A stretch of 64,000 nucleotides of DNA. It comes from Beta vulgaris subsp. vulgaris. Lineage: Eukaryota; Streptophyta; Magnoliopsida; Caryophyllales; Amaranthaceae. The notes under the pieces are model-generated. The model was not told the DNA's origin and searched no databases. It worked only from the letters and a program-made list of their open reading frames with translations. Each line of letters begins with the position of its first letter. The stretch's first letter is position 1. The position numbers and the translations under genes are program-made. Where the stretch lies: the NCBI RefSeq assembly GCF_026745355.1, contig NC_079210.1, positions 27,084,529 through 27,148,528 on the forward strand, read 5' to 3'. Below are positions 1-12,046 of the stretch, in pieces.

Positions 1-215
1 TATGGAATCTACTTTGAATGTGTTCCCATCTATTGTGATAATACTAGTGCTATTAGTATTTCTAAAGATCCCGTCATCATTCAAGAGTCAAACACATCCA
101 TATTAGGCATCACTTTCTGAAAGATAATGTTGAAAAGGGTCTTATTAAAATGGAATTCTGTGAGACTGAACGTCAAATTGCAGACATTTGACAAAACCCT
201 TAAATAGAGATAGGT
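1..215 (+). pseudogene. Copia RNase H C-terminus (partial, decayed)
   Basis: The forward translation gives CVPIYCDNTSAISISKDPV, the C-terminal RNase H block of copia pol. The same block occurs in the second element near 16710-16760 as CVPIFCDNTSAICISKDPV. Downstream, the His-rich block that normally follows is frameshifted, and an in-frame TGA falls near 118. The remaining residues up to about 215 correspond to the end of pol (the equivalent of NQIADI...LTKPL), with further stops. The start is outside the window. Function in the parent element is degradation of RNA in the RNA-DNA hybrid during reverse transcription. This copy cannot make it. Confidence 0.85.
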
Positions 216-784
216 TTGAGAAATTGAGACTTGAACTTGGCTTAATCAATTGAAATGATTGCTACATATATTCCCCTTTGTGTTAATTCTTTGGCATTAT
301 GTCTGGATGTGCATTTTGATGTTTTTATTTGCTTAAATACATCACAATTCTTATATGATTATTTCATATGTATAAGTAAAAATGTCTGAAAACTGCTCAC
401 CAATGTCCAATAATATTCCCCTTATTGTTCATAGACAATTCTATGCCTTAAGTGATGACAAAGGATTAAAAGAATTAATGGAGTTCCAAAGTAGCAAAAT
501 TTCATTGTTTCCATTCATTGTTCCCAAACGCTGTTCCCAGCGTATTCGATTTAGATTTTTTTTCTTTTCAAAATTCGAAAAACCAAAAATATTCTGTTCA
601 GATTTTATTTCCTAAAAATCTGATTTTTCCTTATATCTCTCAAGTTAGTTGAAGATATTTTATTTAGATAGAAGATTTTTTTTCATAAACGTGTAAATAC
701 ACGGTTTATATTATATATTCTTCCTTAAACAAAACAAAATTTTTTTCCTTCCTTCTCATAAAACCGAAAATTACTCCACAAAAT

Positions 785-2664
785 ATGAATCCCAAAAACA
801 CTTCTCACTCTCTCTCCTCCCACAAAGCCGAAAAACCCTCTCCTTCCTCCACTAAAATTGAATCACCACACCCATGGATATTTCTCCCAATTCTTCATCA
901 AGAATTCTAAGGAAAAGGAAGAAAAGAAGAACGGTTGAAATGGAGGTTGAAGAAGTCATGCAACAGTGAGGGGGAATCAGATGTTCCCGAGAGAGGAACA
1001 ACTCGTGTTGCTCGAAAAACCACAATAAGGTATGTGCATGGACTTTTTATTGATGTTTCTTGGTGCAAAAGAGTAAATTTCGTCAATTGCTAATATGATT
1101 AAGTTTCAAGGTTGGGAAATCTTTTGTGAAATGTTATGGAAATAGTTTATTCCTAAATTGATGGATGAATTTTGTGAAAACTTTTCCATGGATGAAGAAG
1201 GAAATTGTTCCACTTGGTAAAGGAACTCAAATAGATTTTAATGCAAAATTTGGGTAAATTGCTTGGTGTTCCCGTGAGAGGAACGATGTTTATTTCAAGA
1301 AACAACGTGGTTCTATCCATTTTCGGACATTTCTTTGATCAATTGATTGTTAAGTATGGTGGTCAAAAGGGAAAAAATTTCTTGATATAATCTTCTTTCC
1401 CTTATCACAAAATTTTTTTCACATCCTCAAGAAAGCTTTATTGCCTCGTCTCTTCCAAACGTGCTCAAGTTAGCATGTTGGATTTAATTTACATTCATTG
1501 TTTAGCCTCACAAACACATAAACTTTCCCTCTTTAATGATTCAACACTTGAGTCATTGCATTGAAAATGGATTTGTTGTTGGATATGGAGCGTTAATAAC
1601 CGAAATTCTACTTAAGTTTAATGTGAAAATTTCGGGAACTCAGTCCATTGGGTATCCACGGGAAATATGTTGAATGTGCGTGCCTTGAATAACTTGAATG
1701 TTTGTGTTGTGAATGGAGAAGTTATTAAGGGAGGCTAACTTGATGATGATGAGGATGATGATGTGGATGATGAAGTGGAAGAAGAAGAAGAAAAAAGAAG
1801 TTGAAGAGAAGAAAAAGAAAGGCGAAAAAGAAAAGAAAGAAAAATCAAAAAGAAAAGAAAATTGAAAAAGAAAAAGAAGAACTAAGAAGAAAGGGAAGAA
1901 GGTGGTTGATGAGGTGGTGAAACCGGTTAAAAGCACTAGAGCTAGTCAAAGGTTCAAAAATGAAAGTGCTTAATTTTCCTTTCTTGATGCCGAAGAAAGT
2001 TTGAGGAAGATGAAGTAAAGGTGATTGATAGGGAAGATTATGAATCTAACCTACCTCCTTCTAGGGAACCGACTCCTGTTCCCATGGAAACCAATCCTCC
2101 TTTTCCTCCATCTCCACAAAAATCTGCCTCACCCTCTACCCAAGCACCACAAATGATCCTATCCCTCCCTCTACCTCAAAACCCTCCTGTTCTGTTCCTA
2201 AAGCTAAGAAACAGGTGTGTTCCCATTCAGAGGAACAACCTGCTGTTCCCAAACCTAAGGAACAAACAGCGCAACCCAATCCTTCTCAAGCTCCCTCGTC
2301 TTCTCAAAATCCTACCATTGGTTCTACATATACTCTAGCTCATGCTAGAAGGTTGGATTCTTTGTTTTCCTTGGTTATGGGTCATTCGGAAGCAATGATG
2401 GAGTTTGCTACGGAAGCTAAGGATTTAAATGGGTTGGTAAAAGGGGTTATGAGCAAAGTTGACAAAGCCTTGGAGGACAACAAGAGATTATGGCTCGGCT
2501 TGGTGAACTTTCTTCCCCTTCAAGTAATGAACTCTAGATTGTTGAAGTTGGAAGACATTGTGCTCAAGGGAAATGATACATTGGCCGAAAATCATCAAGA
2601 AGTGATGGCAAAGCTTCATGATGTGGTGGAAGAAGTAGAACAACCTCCCTCTCCTAAATCATAA
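785..2664 (+). pseudogene. Envelope-like third ORF of copia element 1 (decayed)
   Basis: The region begins with an ATG at 785 (MNPKNTSHSLSSHKAEK), is Ser/Pro-rich, and breaks at about 890. The middle (about 1020-1100) has the pattern 'FIDVSWCKR', matching 'FCVDIAWCKKSKWNE' in the same position of element 2. A Lys/Glu-rich tract spans 1745-1925. The C-terminal part is open from about 2190 to the stop at 2664: a Pro/Gln-rich stretch, then a likely coiled coil (SLFSLVMGHSEAMMEFATEA and onward) ending in VEEVEQPPSPKS. Layout and position between pol and the PPT match the envelope-like ORF of SIRE-type elements. The function of such ORFs is not settled. Several frameshifts make this a pseudogene. 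Confidence 0.65.
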
Positions 2665-3152
2665 ACTTTTTCAGTTTAGTTGTTTTATTTTGTGTGGGAA
2701 CATGAACTTTGTTTAATATTTGTCTTTTCTATCCTTCTCCTTTAATCATGCTACAATGGAACTTATTTTTGCTTAATTCTAAGTTTGATCTTTTTGCATG
2801 TGTGCGTCTAAATGAATGGCTAATATTCTTGGATTGCGGTTTTTGAGAGTTGAATGCTTTATTTGCTTATACTAACCAACTTATTTCTTACAAGTTTGGT
2901 GGTGTGATGTGTTTAGTGAATAATATTCATCTTTTTGAAATCGTGGACTATGTTTTTGAAGATGCCAAAGGGGGAAAGATAAGGCAAATCAGAGTAAATT
3001 TTTTTTGTCATGGATTATGTTCTCATATTTCGACTTTACAAAATAAAATAACGAGTCTATAATACTTAATTTAACTTGGTTACATACTTTGTTAAAATTA
3101 TTTTTATATGACTTATGTGTATTATTTTTAGTATATGCCTTTTGTTGCATCT
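2665..3152 (+). other. 3' untranslated spacer of copia element 1
   Basis: AT-rich non-coding stretch between the envelope-like pseudogene and the polypurine tract. It includes a degenerate 'gatgccaaagggggaaagata' purine run near 2960, which may be an older or duplicated PPT-like sequence. I see no supported gene in it. Confidence 0.5.
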
Positions 3153-3168
3153 TCAAAAAGGGGGAAAT
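3153..3168 (+). promoter_or_regulatory. Polypurine tract of copia element 1
   Basis: The purine run AAAAAGGGGGAAAT lies immediately before the TG that opens the LTR at 3169. This is the expected position of the plus-strand primer of an LTR retrotransposon. The complete copia element has AAAAAAAGGGGGAATA at the same place. Confidence 0.85.
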
Positions 3169-4028
3169 TGTTGACCCTTGAGTTTTGAAGATGACCTAAC
3201 CACAAAAGACATAGTATATTTTATTTATGTTGTTGCAAGGTAATTCATGCTCGAGCTAAGAGAATACTTGATTGAAGATTAAAGCGGAGAATTAATCAAG
3301 ATCGAAGTAAAGATGTTCGAGAGATGAAGAATCAAGCATGGAATGAAGATTAGAATACATTAGGGTATTTATTAATCTTCTTGTTAAGGTTGAGTAAAGG
3401 CTTTATTAAGTTCGTGGTGAATTCTCAAAGGAACTTGGTTCTGTTCCCATGAAAGGAACAGACCTGGCACTATAGGAACAAGGCTTAGGAACAAGACTTA
3501 ATAATTAGGGAACAAGACTTAAAACTAATTTAGGAACTTCTAAGTGACTAATATTGTGCGCCTAAGTAATTTGTGCCCAATATAGTTGTTAGAGTTTTTA
3601 GGGATATTTGACTAAGATCCATTATTTTAGGAAGTTAGTTTAAGTTTGTTAGGAAAAGATTTTAAAAGATTTTCTGATTTTAAATATGATTTTCAAATTT
3701 ATCTTTTTAAAATATATATTTTATCTTTTATATTTTATTTAAAAGATTTAGTTTTCGAAAATTTAATATTTCCGGTTTTTAAATGTTTCAGATTTTTAAA
3801 GTATAAAAACTGTTTTTCCGGTTGTAATCAGAGTTGTTTTAGCCTATTATAGTGGAAAGTTGTTTAAAATCCCTTGTGGTCGAGGTTGTTTCTTCCTACC
3901 AGGCCTAGGAAGTATTTCCTCGTAAAATCTATCGTGTTCCCATTGTTTGTTCCCAAGTTTACTTTTAATTCCGCAAAAAGTATAGCTTATTCTCTCATTG
4001 TAATTCACTCCCCCTCTTATAGTGCGCA
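3169..4028 (+). repeat. 3' LTR of copia element 1
   Basis: The LTR runs from TGTTGACCC directly after the PPT to ...TGCGCA, about 860 bp. Its U5 end shares blocks with the LTRs at 10849-11984 and 19362-20514. The upstream partner LTR is outside the window, so the exact 3' end is inferred from the TG...CA rule. About 12 bases of AT-rich sequence separate the LTR end from the first recognisable satellite base at 4041. Confidence 0.8.
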
Positions 4029-4040
4029 TATTATATAATA

Positions 4041-7000
4041 GGCCGATATTAGATTTTCTTGTCCATTCTCCTTAATTACCACTCCCATATTTAGTCACAT
4101 CTTAGAACATATATAATACTAATAGCAACATATATAACCATTAGAGTCAAGAAAAGCCATTTTTCACGCTTTGAAACCCAATTTGGTAAATTAAGATCAT
4201 TTAGGGCCGATATTAGACATTCATGTTCATTTCCTTAATTCTCGCATTTAGTCACATGTTAGGACATATATAGTACTAATAGCAACATATTTATCCATTA
4301 GAGTCAAGAAAAACCATTTCTCATGATTTGAAACCCAATTTGAGTAAATGATGGTCATTTAGGGCCGATATTAGATTTTCATGTTCATTACCTTAATTCC
4401 CGCATTTAGTCACATGTTAGGACATATATAGTTCTAATAGCAATATATATAACCATTAGAGTAAATCAGAAAAATCATTTCTCATGTTCTAAAACCAAAT
4501 TTGGGTAAATTAAGGTCATTTAGGGTCGATATTAGATTTTCATGTTCATTTTCCTTAATTTTCGCATTTAGTCACATGTTAGAACATGTATAGCTATAAT
4601 AACAACATATTTAACCATTAGAGTCAACTAAATTCTACTCATGTGCTCTAAATTCATTTTTGTAGATAAATGTTATTTAAGGTAAATGATGGTCTTTTCG
4701 TGACTTTTTTGCCCTTTCAAGCCCACTTTAAATAGTTCTCCACATTTAGCCATATGTTAGGACATATGAAGTACTATAGCAACATATATAACCATTAGAG
4801 TCAAGAAAAACTATGTCCCATGATTTGAAAACCATTTTGGGTAAATGAAGTTTATTTAGGGTCGAACCTAGATTTTTTATATTCGTTCACCTTAATGCCC
4901 CTATTTAGTCACATGTTAGAACATTTATAGCTATAGTAACAACATATTTAATCATTAGAGTCAAGAAAAATCATTTATCATGCTTTGAAACCCAATTTGG
5001 GAAAATAAAGGTCATTTAGGGCCGATATTAGATTTTCTTGTCCATTATCCTTAATTCCCACATTTAGTCACATGTTAGGACATATATAATACTAATAGCA
5101 ACATATATAACCATTACAGTCAAGAAAAACCATTTCTCATGCTTTGAAACCCATTTTGGGTAAATGATGGTCATTTAGGGCCGATATTAGACTTTCATGT
5201 TGGTTTTCCTTAATTCCCGCATTTAGTCACAATTCAGGACATATATAGTACTAATAGCAACATATATAACCATTAGATTCAAGAAAAAACATTTCTCATG
5301 CTTTGAAACCGAATTTTGGTAAATGAAGGTCATTTAGGGCCAACAATAGACTTTCGCATTCATTTTCCTTAATTCATGTATTTAGTCACATGTAGGACAT
5401 ATATAGTACTAATAACAACATGTATAACCATTACAGTCGAGAAAAAACATTTCTCGTGCTTTGAAACCCAATTTCGATAAATCAAGGTCACTTATGGCTG
5501 ATATTAGACTTTCAAGTTCCTTTTCCCTAATTCCTTCATTTAGTCACATATTAGAATATGTATAGCTATAATAATACCATATTTAACCATTAGAGTCAAG
5601 TAAAGTCAACCTATATTCTCTCAATCCATTTTGGATAGATAAAGGTAATTTTGGGTAAATGAAGGTCTTTGCGGGCCTAGTTTTCCCTTTCAAGTTCAAT
5701 TTACATAATTCTCCACATTTAGCCACATGTTAGGACATACATAGTACTAATAGGAACATATATAACCATCAGAGTCAAGAAAAACTATTTCCCATGCTTT
5801 GAAACCCATTTTGCGTAAACGAAGGTCATTTAAAGCCGATATTAGATTTTTATTTTCATTCTTTTTTATTCCCCCATTTAGTCCCTTTTTAGAACATTTA
5901 TAGCTATAGTAACAACATATTTAACCAATAGACTCAAGAAAAACCATTTATCATGCTTTGGAACCCAATTTAGGTAAATGAAGGTTATTTAGGGCCGTTA
6001 TTAGATCTTCGTGTCCATTCTCCTTAATTCCCACATTTAATCACATCTTATAAGATATATAATACTAATAGCAATATATAAAACCATTAGAGGCAAGAAA
6101 AAACCATTTCTCATGCTTTTAAACCCAATTTGGTAAAGAAAGATCATTTAGGGCCGATATTAGACTTTCATGTTCATTTCCTTAATTCCCGGATTTAGTA
6201 ACATATTAGGACATATATAGTACTAATAGCAACATATATAACAATTAGAGTCAAGAAAAACCATTTCTCATGCTTTGAAACCCAATTTGGGTAATTGTAG
6301 GTCATTTAGGGCCGATATTAGACTTTCATGTTCATTACCTTAATTCCCGCATTTAGTCATATGTTTGGACATATATAGTACTAATAGAAAAATGTATAAC
6401 CATTAGAGTCAAGAAAAACCATTTCTCATGCTTTGAAACCCAATTTGGTTAAATGAAGGTCATTTAGGACTGATATTAGACTTTCATGTTCATTACCTTA
6501 ATTCAAACAGAATTTAGTCACATGTTAGGACATATATAGTATTAATAGCAACATATATAACCATTAGAGTCAAGAAAACCATTTCTCATGCTTTGAAACT
6601 CAATTTGGTTAAATGAAGGTCATTTAGGGCCGATATAAGACTTTCATGTTCATTAACTTAATTACCGCAATTAGTCACATGTTAGGACATATATAATACT
6701 AATAGCAACATATATAACCACTACAATCAAGAAAAACCATTTCTCGTGCTTTGAAACCGAATTTGGGTAAATGATGGTCATTTGGGGCCGATATTAGACT
6801 TTCATGTTGGTTTTCCTTAATTCCCGCATTTAGTCACAAGTTAGGACATATATAGTACTAATAGCAACATATATAACCATTAGAGTCAAGAAAAAACATT
6901 TCTCATGCTTTGAAACCCAATTTGGGTAAATGAAGGTCATTTAGGGCCAATAATAGACTTTCGCGTTCATTTTCCTTAATTCATGTATTTAGTCACATGT

Positions 7001-10000
7001 TAGGACATATATAGTACTAATAGCAACATGTATAACCATTAGAGTCAAGAAAAACCATTTCTCGTGCTTTATATCCCAATTTGGGTAAATGAAGGTCATT
7101 TACGGCTGATATTAGACTTTCATGTTCATTTTCATTAATTCCCGCATTTGGTCACATGTTAGAACATGTATATGTATAATAATACCATAGTTAACCACTA
7201 GAGTAAAGTAAAGTCCACTGATGTTCTCTTAATCCATTCTAGATAGATGAATGTTGTTTTGGGTAAATGAAGGTCTTTGCAGGCCTATTTTTCCCTTTCA
7301 AGTTAAATTTACATAGTTATCCTCATTTAGCCATATGTTAGGACATATATAGTACTAATAGCAACATATATAACCATTAAAGTCCAGAAAAACTATTTCC
7401 CATGGTTTGAAACCCATATCGGGTAAACGAAGGTCATTTAGGGCCGATCTTAGATTCTTTATATCCATTTTCCTTAATTCTCCCATTTGTTCACATGTTA
7501 GAACACTTATAGCTGTAGTAACAACATATTTAACGATTACAGTCAAGAGATTCCATTTATCATGGTTTGAAACTCAATTTGGGTAAATGAAAGTTATTTA
7601 GGCCGATATTAGATTTTCTTGTCCATTCTCCTTAATTCCCACTTTTGGTGACATGTTAGGACATATATAATACATACTAAGAGCAACATATATAACCATT
7701 AGAATCAATAAAAAACATTTCTCATGCTTTGAAACCTAATTTGAGTAAGTGAAGGTCATTTAAGGCCGATATTAGACTTTCATGTTCATTTTCCTTAATT
7801 CCCGCATTTAGTCACGTGTTAGAACATGTATATCCTATAATAACAACATATTTAAGCATTAGAGTCAAGTAAAGTGTACTCATGTGCTCTCAATCCATTC
7901 TAGGTAGATAAATGTCATTTTAGGTAAATGAAGGTCTTTGCGGGCCTATTTTGCCCTTTCAAGTTCAATTTGCATAGTTCTCCACCTTTAGCCACATGTT
8001 AGGACATATATAGTACTAATAGCAACATATATAACCACTAAAGTCAAGAAAAACTATTTCTCATGCTTTAAAACCCATTTTGGTTAAACAAAGATCATTT
8101 AGGGCCGCTCTTAGATTTTTTATATTCATTCTCTTTAATTCCTTCATTTAGTCACATGTTAGAACATTTACAGGTATAATTACAACATATTTAACCATTA
8201 GAGTCAATAGAAACTATTTCTCATGTTTTCAAACCCAATTTGGGTAATGAAAGTCGTTTATTGTCGATATTAGATTTTCTTGTCCATTCTCTTTAACTCT
8301 TGTCTTTAGTCACATGTTAGGACATATATAGTACTAATAGCAATATATATAACCATTAGAGTCAAGAAAAAAACCATTATCATGCTTTGAAAACGAATTT
8401 GGGTAAATGAAGGTCATTTAAGGCCGATATTAGACTTTCATGTTCAATTTCCTTAATTCCCGCATTTAATCACATGTTAGAGCATATAAAGCTATTATAA
8501 TAACATATTTAAGCATTAGAGTCAAGTAAAGTCTACTCATGTCCTCTGAATCCATTTTCATGGCTATTTTGCCCTTTCAAGTTTAAATTACATAGTTCTC
8601 CGCATTTAACCAGATGTTAGGACATATACCGTACTAATAGCAACATATATAACCATTAAAGTCAACAAAAACTAATTCTAATGCATTGAAATCCATCTTT
8701 GGTAAACGAAGGTCATTTAGGGACGATCTAAGATTTTTTATATTCATTCTCCTTAATTTCCCCATTTACTCACACGTTAGAACATTTATAGCTATAGTAA
8801 TAACATATTTAACCATCAGAGTCAAGAAAAACCATATATCATGCTTTGAAACCTATTTTGGGTAAATGAAGGTTATATAGGGCCGATATTAGATTTTCTT
8901 GTCCATTCTCATTAACTCCCACATTTAGTCACTTGTTAGGACATATATAATACTAATAGCAACATATGTAACCATTAGCAACAAGAAAAAACCATTTATC
9001 ATGCATTTCAAACCAATTTGAGTAAATGAAGGTTATTTCGAGCCGATATTAGATTTTCTTGTCCATTCTCCTTAATTTCCACATTTAGTCACATCTTAGA
9101 ACATATATAATACTAATAGCAACATATATAACCATTAGAGCCAAGAAACACCATTTCTCATGCTTTGAAACCCAATTTGGGTAAATGAAGGACATTTAGG
9201 GCCGATATTAGACTTTCAAGTTCATTTCCTCAATTCCCGCATTTAGTCACATGTTAGGACATATATAGTACTAATAGAAACATATATAACCATTAGAGTC
9301 AGGAAAAAGTATTTCTCATGCTTTCAAACGCAATTTGGGTAAATGAAGGACATTTAGGGCCGATATTAGATTTTCTTGTCCATTCTCCTTAAGTCCCAAA
9401 TTTAGTCACATGTTATGACATATATAATACTAATAGCAACATATATAACCATTAGAGTCAAGAAAAATCATTTATCATGCTTTGAAATCCAATTTGGGTA
9501 AATCAAGGTTATTTATGGCTGATATTAGACTTTCATGTTCATTTTTCATTAATTCCTTCATTTAGTCACATGTTAGAACATATATAGTACTAATAGCAAC
9601 ATATATAACCATCAGAGTCAAGAAGAACTATTTCCCATGCTTTAAAACCGATTTTGGGTAACGAAGGTCATTTAGGGCCAATATTAGATTTTTATTTTCA
9701 TTTTCCTTTATTCCACCATTTAGTTCCATGTTAGAATACTTATTGCTAGAGTAACAACATATTTAACCAATAGAATCAAGAAAAACCATTTATCATGCTT
9801 TGAAACCCAATTTAGGTAAATGAAGGTCATTTAGGGCCGATATTAGATCCTCTTGTCCATTCTCCTTAATTCCGACATTTAGTCACATATTAGAACATAT
9901 ATAATACTAATAGCAACATATATAACTATTAGAGTCAAGAAAAACCATTTCTCATGCGTTGAAACCCAATGTGGTCAAGAAAGATCGTTTACGGCCGATA

Positions 10001-10848
10001 TTAGACTTTCATGTTCATTTCCTTAATTCCCGCATTTAGTCACATGTTAGGACATATATAGTACTAATAGCAACATATATAATCATAAGAGTCAAGAAAA
10101 AGTATTTCTCATACCTTGAAACCCAATTTGGGTAAATGAAGGACATTTATGGCCGATATTAGAATTTCAAGTTCATTTTCCTTAATTCCCGCATTTCATC
10201 ACATGTAAGAACATGTGTAGCTATAATAACAACATATTGAAGCATGAGAGTCAAGTAAAGTCTACTCATGTGCTCTCAATCCATTTTGGGTTGATAAATG
10301 TCCTTTAGGGTAAATGAAGGTCTTTCCGGACCTATTTTGCTCTTTCAAGTTCAATTTACATAGTTCTCCACATTTTGCCACATGTTAGAACATATATAGT
10401 ACTAATAGCAACATACATAACCATTAGAGTCAAGAAAAACTATTTCTCATGCTTTGAAACCCAATTTGGGTAAATGAAGGACATTTATGGCCGATATTAG
10501 AATTTCAAGTTCATTTTCCTTAATTCCCGCATTTCGTCACATGTTAAAACATGTATAGCTGTAATAACAACATATTGAAGCATGAGAGTCAAGTAAAGTC
10601 TACTCATGTGCTCTCAATCCATTTTGGGTCGATAAATGTCATTTAGGGTAAATGAAGGTCTTTTCGGACCTATTTTGCGCTTTCAAGTTCAATTTACATA
10701 GTTCTCCACATTTTGCCACATGTGAGGACATATATAGTACTAATAGAAACATATATAAGCATTAGACTCAGGAAAAACTATTTCCCATGATTTGAAACCT
10801 ATTTTGGTAAATAAAAGTCATTTAGGGCCGATATTAGATTTTCATGTT
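4041..10848 (+). repeat. Satellite array, left block (about 160-bp monomers)
   Basis: About 42 diverged tandem monomers of roughly 158-165 bp. Landmarks in each are GGGCCGATATTAGA, TTAATTCCCGCATTTAGTCA, CATGTTAGGACATATATAGT, ACCATTAGAGTCAAG and TGCTTTGAAACCCA. Four variants are visible. A has GGACATATATAGTACTAATA. B1 has ATGTATAGCTATAATAAC followed by GTAAAGTCTACTCATGTGCT. B2 begins with TTTTGCCCTTTCAAGTTCAA. C has CATTTATAGCTATAGTAACA. They recur in the order A...A-B1-B2-C, with B1 near 4523, 5490, 7105, 7770, 8424 and 10152. No coding potential. Short ORFs inside are by-products. Confidence 0.97.
10844..10848. other. Target-site duplication, left copy (ATGTT)
   Basis: ATGTT directly precedes the TG of the 5' LTR and is repeated exactly after the 3' LTR at 20515-20519. 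The flanking satellite monomer reads continuously across the two copies (...TTTTCATGTT | CATTTTCC...), which confirms the insertion borders. Confidence 0.95.
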
Positions 10849-11984
10849 TGTTATTTCACTATTTTGATAATGACATATAATTAATGTTTACATTTTATTA
10901 GTTTAATTCGGTTTTTAGTTTCCTTGTTAGAAGTAACTTGTTTTTCTCTAGTTTGTTTTTGTTTTGTTTATTTTATTTGTCTAGTTTTATTACGGTTAAA
11001 TGTCCTTAGGTTCACAAATAAAATGGTAAATACTTTATGAAGGTTTTATTAAGTGTTTAATCAAGTTTGAAATTATTTATTTGTGTTATCCGATTAATAT
11101 TATGGTTATAACAAATGAAATATATGAAGATTCCATAATATTTGTTTAGTGAGATGTATGTGCAGCATTGGTGTTTCCTAGAAATAAGGAGCCGCAAACA
11201 TTAACCTAAGCATCGCGCCAACAAAGTGAACGTTGAGGTAGTTCCTAGAATTTAGGAACCACAACAACCTAGCTATATGTGAGGCGTGTGATCATGGAGA
11301 AGTGGCTGAGATCATGGAGAAGATCGGAAGCCAACTAACTCAACTGCCAACGGAAAGATTACAACGGACAAAATGGAGAAGTGGCTAAGAGTACGTGTGT
11401 TCATGGAGAATAACATGGAGAAGATCGTGGAGAAGAATTCGAGTAAATAGGTCTCTACAAATAGATGTTTGTAACGGATCTTTAAATAACTTTCAGAATT
11501 TTTATGTAATATTCTTAGTGAAAGTATTCGGTTTTTCTTCTTCTTAGACATTGATGTATTATAGATTGGGTTGAGAGAATCAAATCTGTAATCATTCTTG
11601 AGAGAAAAAGAGAAAGAGAAGAGAAGAGAGAAAGAGAAAAGACTTCGAGTAAGTCAAGGAGAAGTCAACTGTTCAGGGGAACAGGCTGACTGGGAACAGT
11701 TCCTAGAGAACAGAGTTGGTCCGAGTTTAGGTTGTACAAAAGAGAGTCTTTTGGCCTAAAAGTGATTAAAGAGAATTGAGTCAAAATCCCTAGTGGTCAA
11801 GGTTTTCTTCCTATTGGGCCTAGGAAGTTTTCCTTGTAAAAATCCGTGTTCCTAGTTCTTTCTTTATTCATGCAATTATTCTTCTTACTTATTCATTCTT
11901 TTATTTCCGCAAAAAGTTTGAAAACTCTCCAACTACAATTCACCCCCCTCTTGTAGTTGCTTAAGTGTTCGTCCAAGACTAACA
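10849..11984 (+). repeat. 5' LTR of copia element 2
   Basis: Starts TGTTATTTCACTATTTTGAT and ends CCAAGACTAACA. It matches 19362-20514 along its length. Relative to the 3' LTR it lacks about 17 bp near 10945 and has an extra stretch near 11265 (CAACCTAGCTATATGTG). It contains a GA-rich run at about 11600-11640. Confidence 0.96.
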
Positions 11985-11985
11985 A

Positions 11986-11999
11986 TTGGTACAGAGCCT
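11986..11999 (+). promoter_or_regulatory. Primer-binding site (initiator-Met tRNA type)
   Basis: TTGGTACAGAGCCT begins two bases after the LTR end. The usual plant copia PBS, complementary to the 3' end of initiator tRNA-Met, is TGGTATCAGAGC. This copy matches it with one T deleted. Confidence 0.85.
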
Positions 12000-12046
12000 A
12001 GTTCCTCCAAAATCAGTTAACACTGAGGAGCTAGTTCCTGGAAACG

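Larger units (their letters stand above)
1..4028 (+). mobile_element. SIRE-like Ty1/copia element 1, 3' portion
   Basis: The window opens inside the RNase H end of a copia pol. A non-pol envelope-like region, a polypurine tract and one LTR follow in the expected order. The U5 end of this LTR (3850-4020) is clearly related to that of the complete copia element at 10849-20514: both have the GGCCTAGGAAGT block, the CCGCAAAAAGT block and a terminal TTCACTCCCCCTC-like stretch. The 5' LTR, gag and most of pol lie outside the window. An extra ORF between pol and the 3' LTR, together with long LTRs, is characteristic of the SIRE/Maximus copia lineage. That assignment is from family knowledge. Every coding part is broken by stops and frameshifts. 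Confidence 0.85.

Noticed and set aside
4041..10848. Possible CRISPR-like or regulatory repeat array
   Set aside because: Monomers are directly adjacent without unique spacers, about 160 bp long and diverged, which is eukaryotic satellite DNA.
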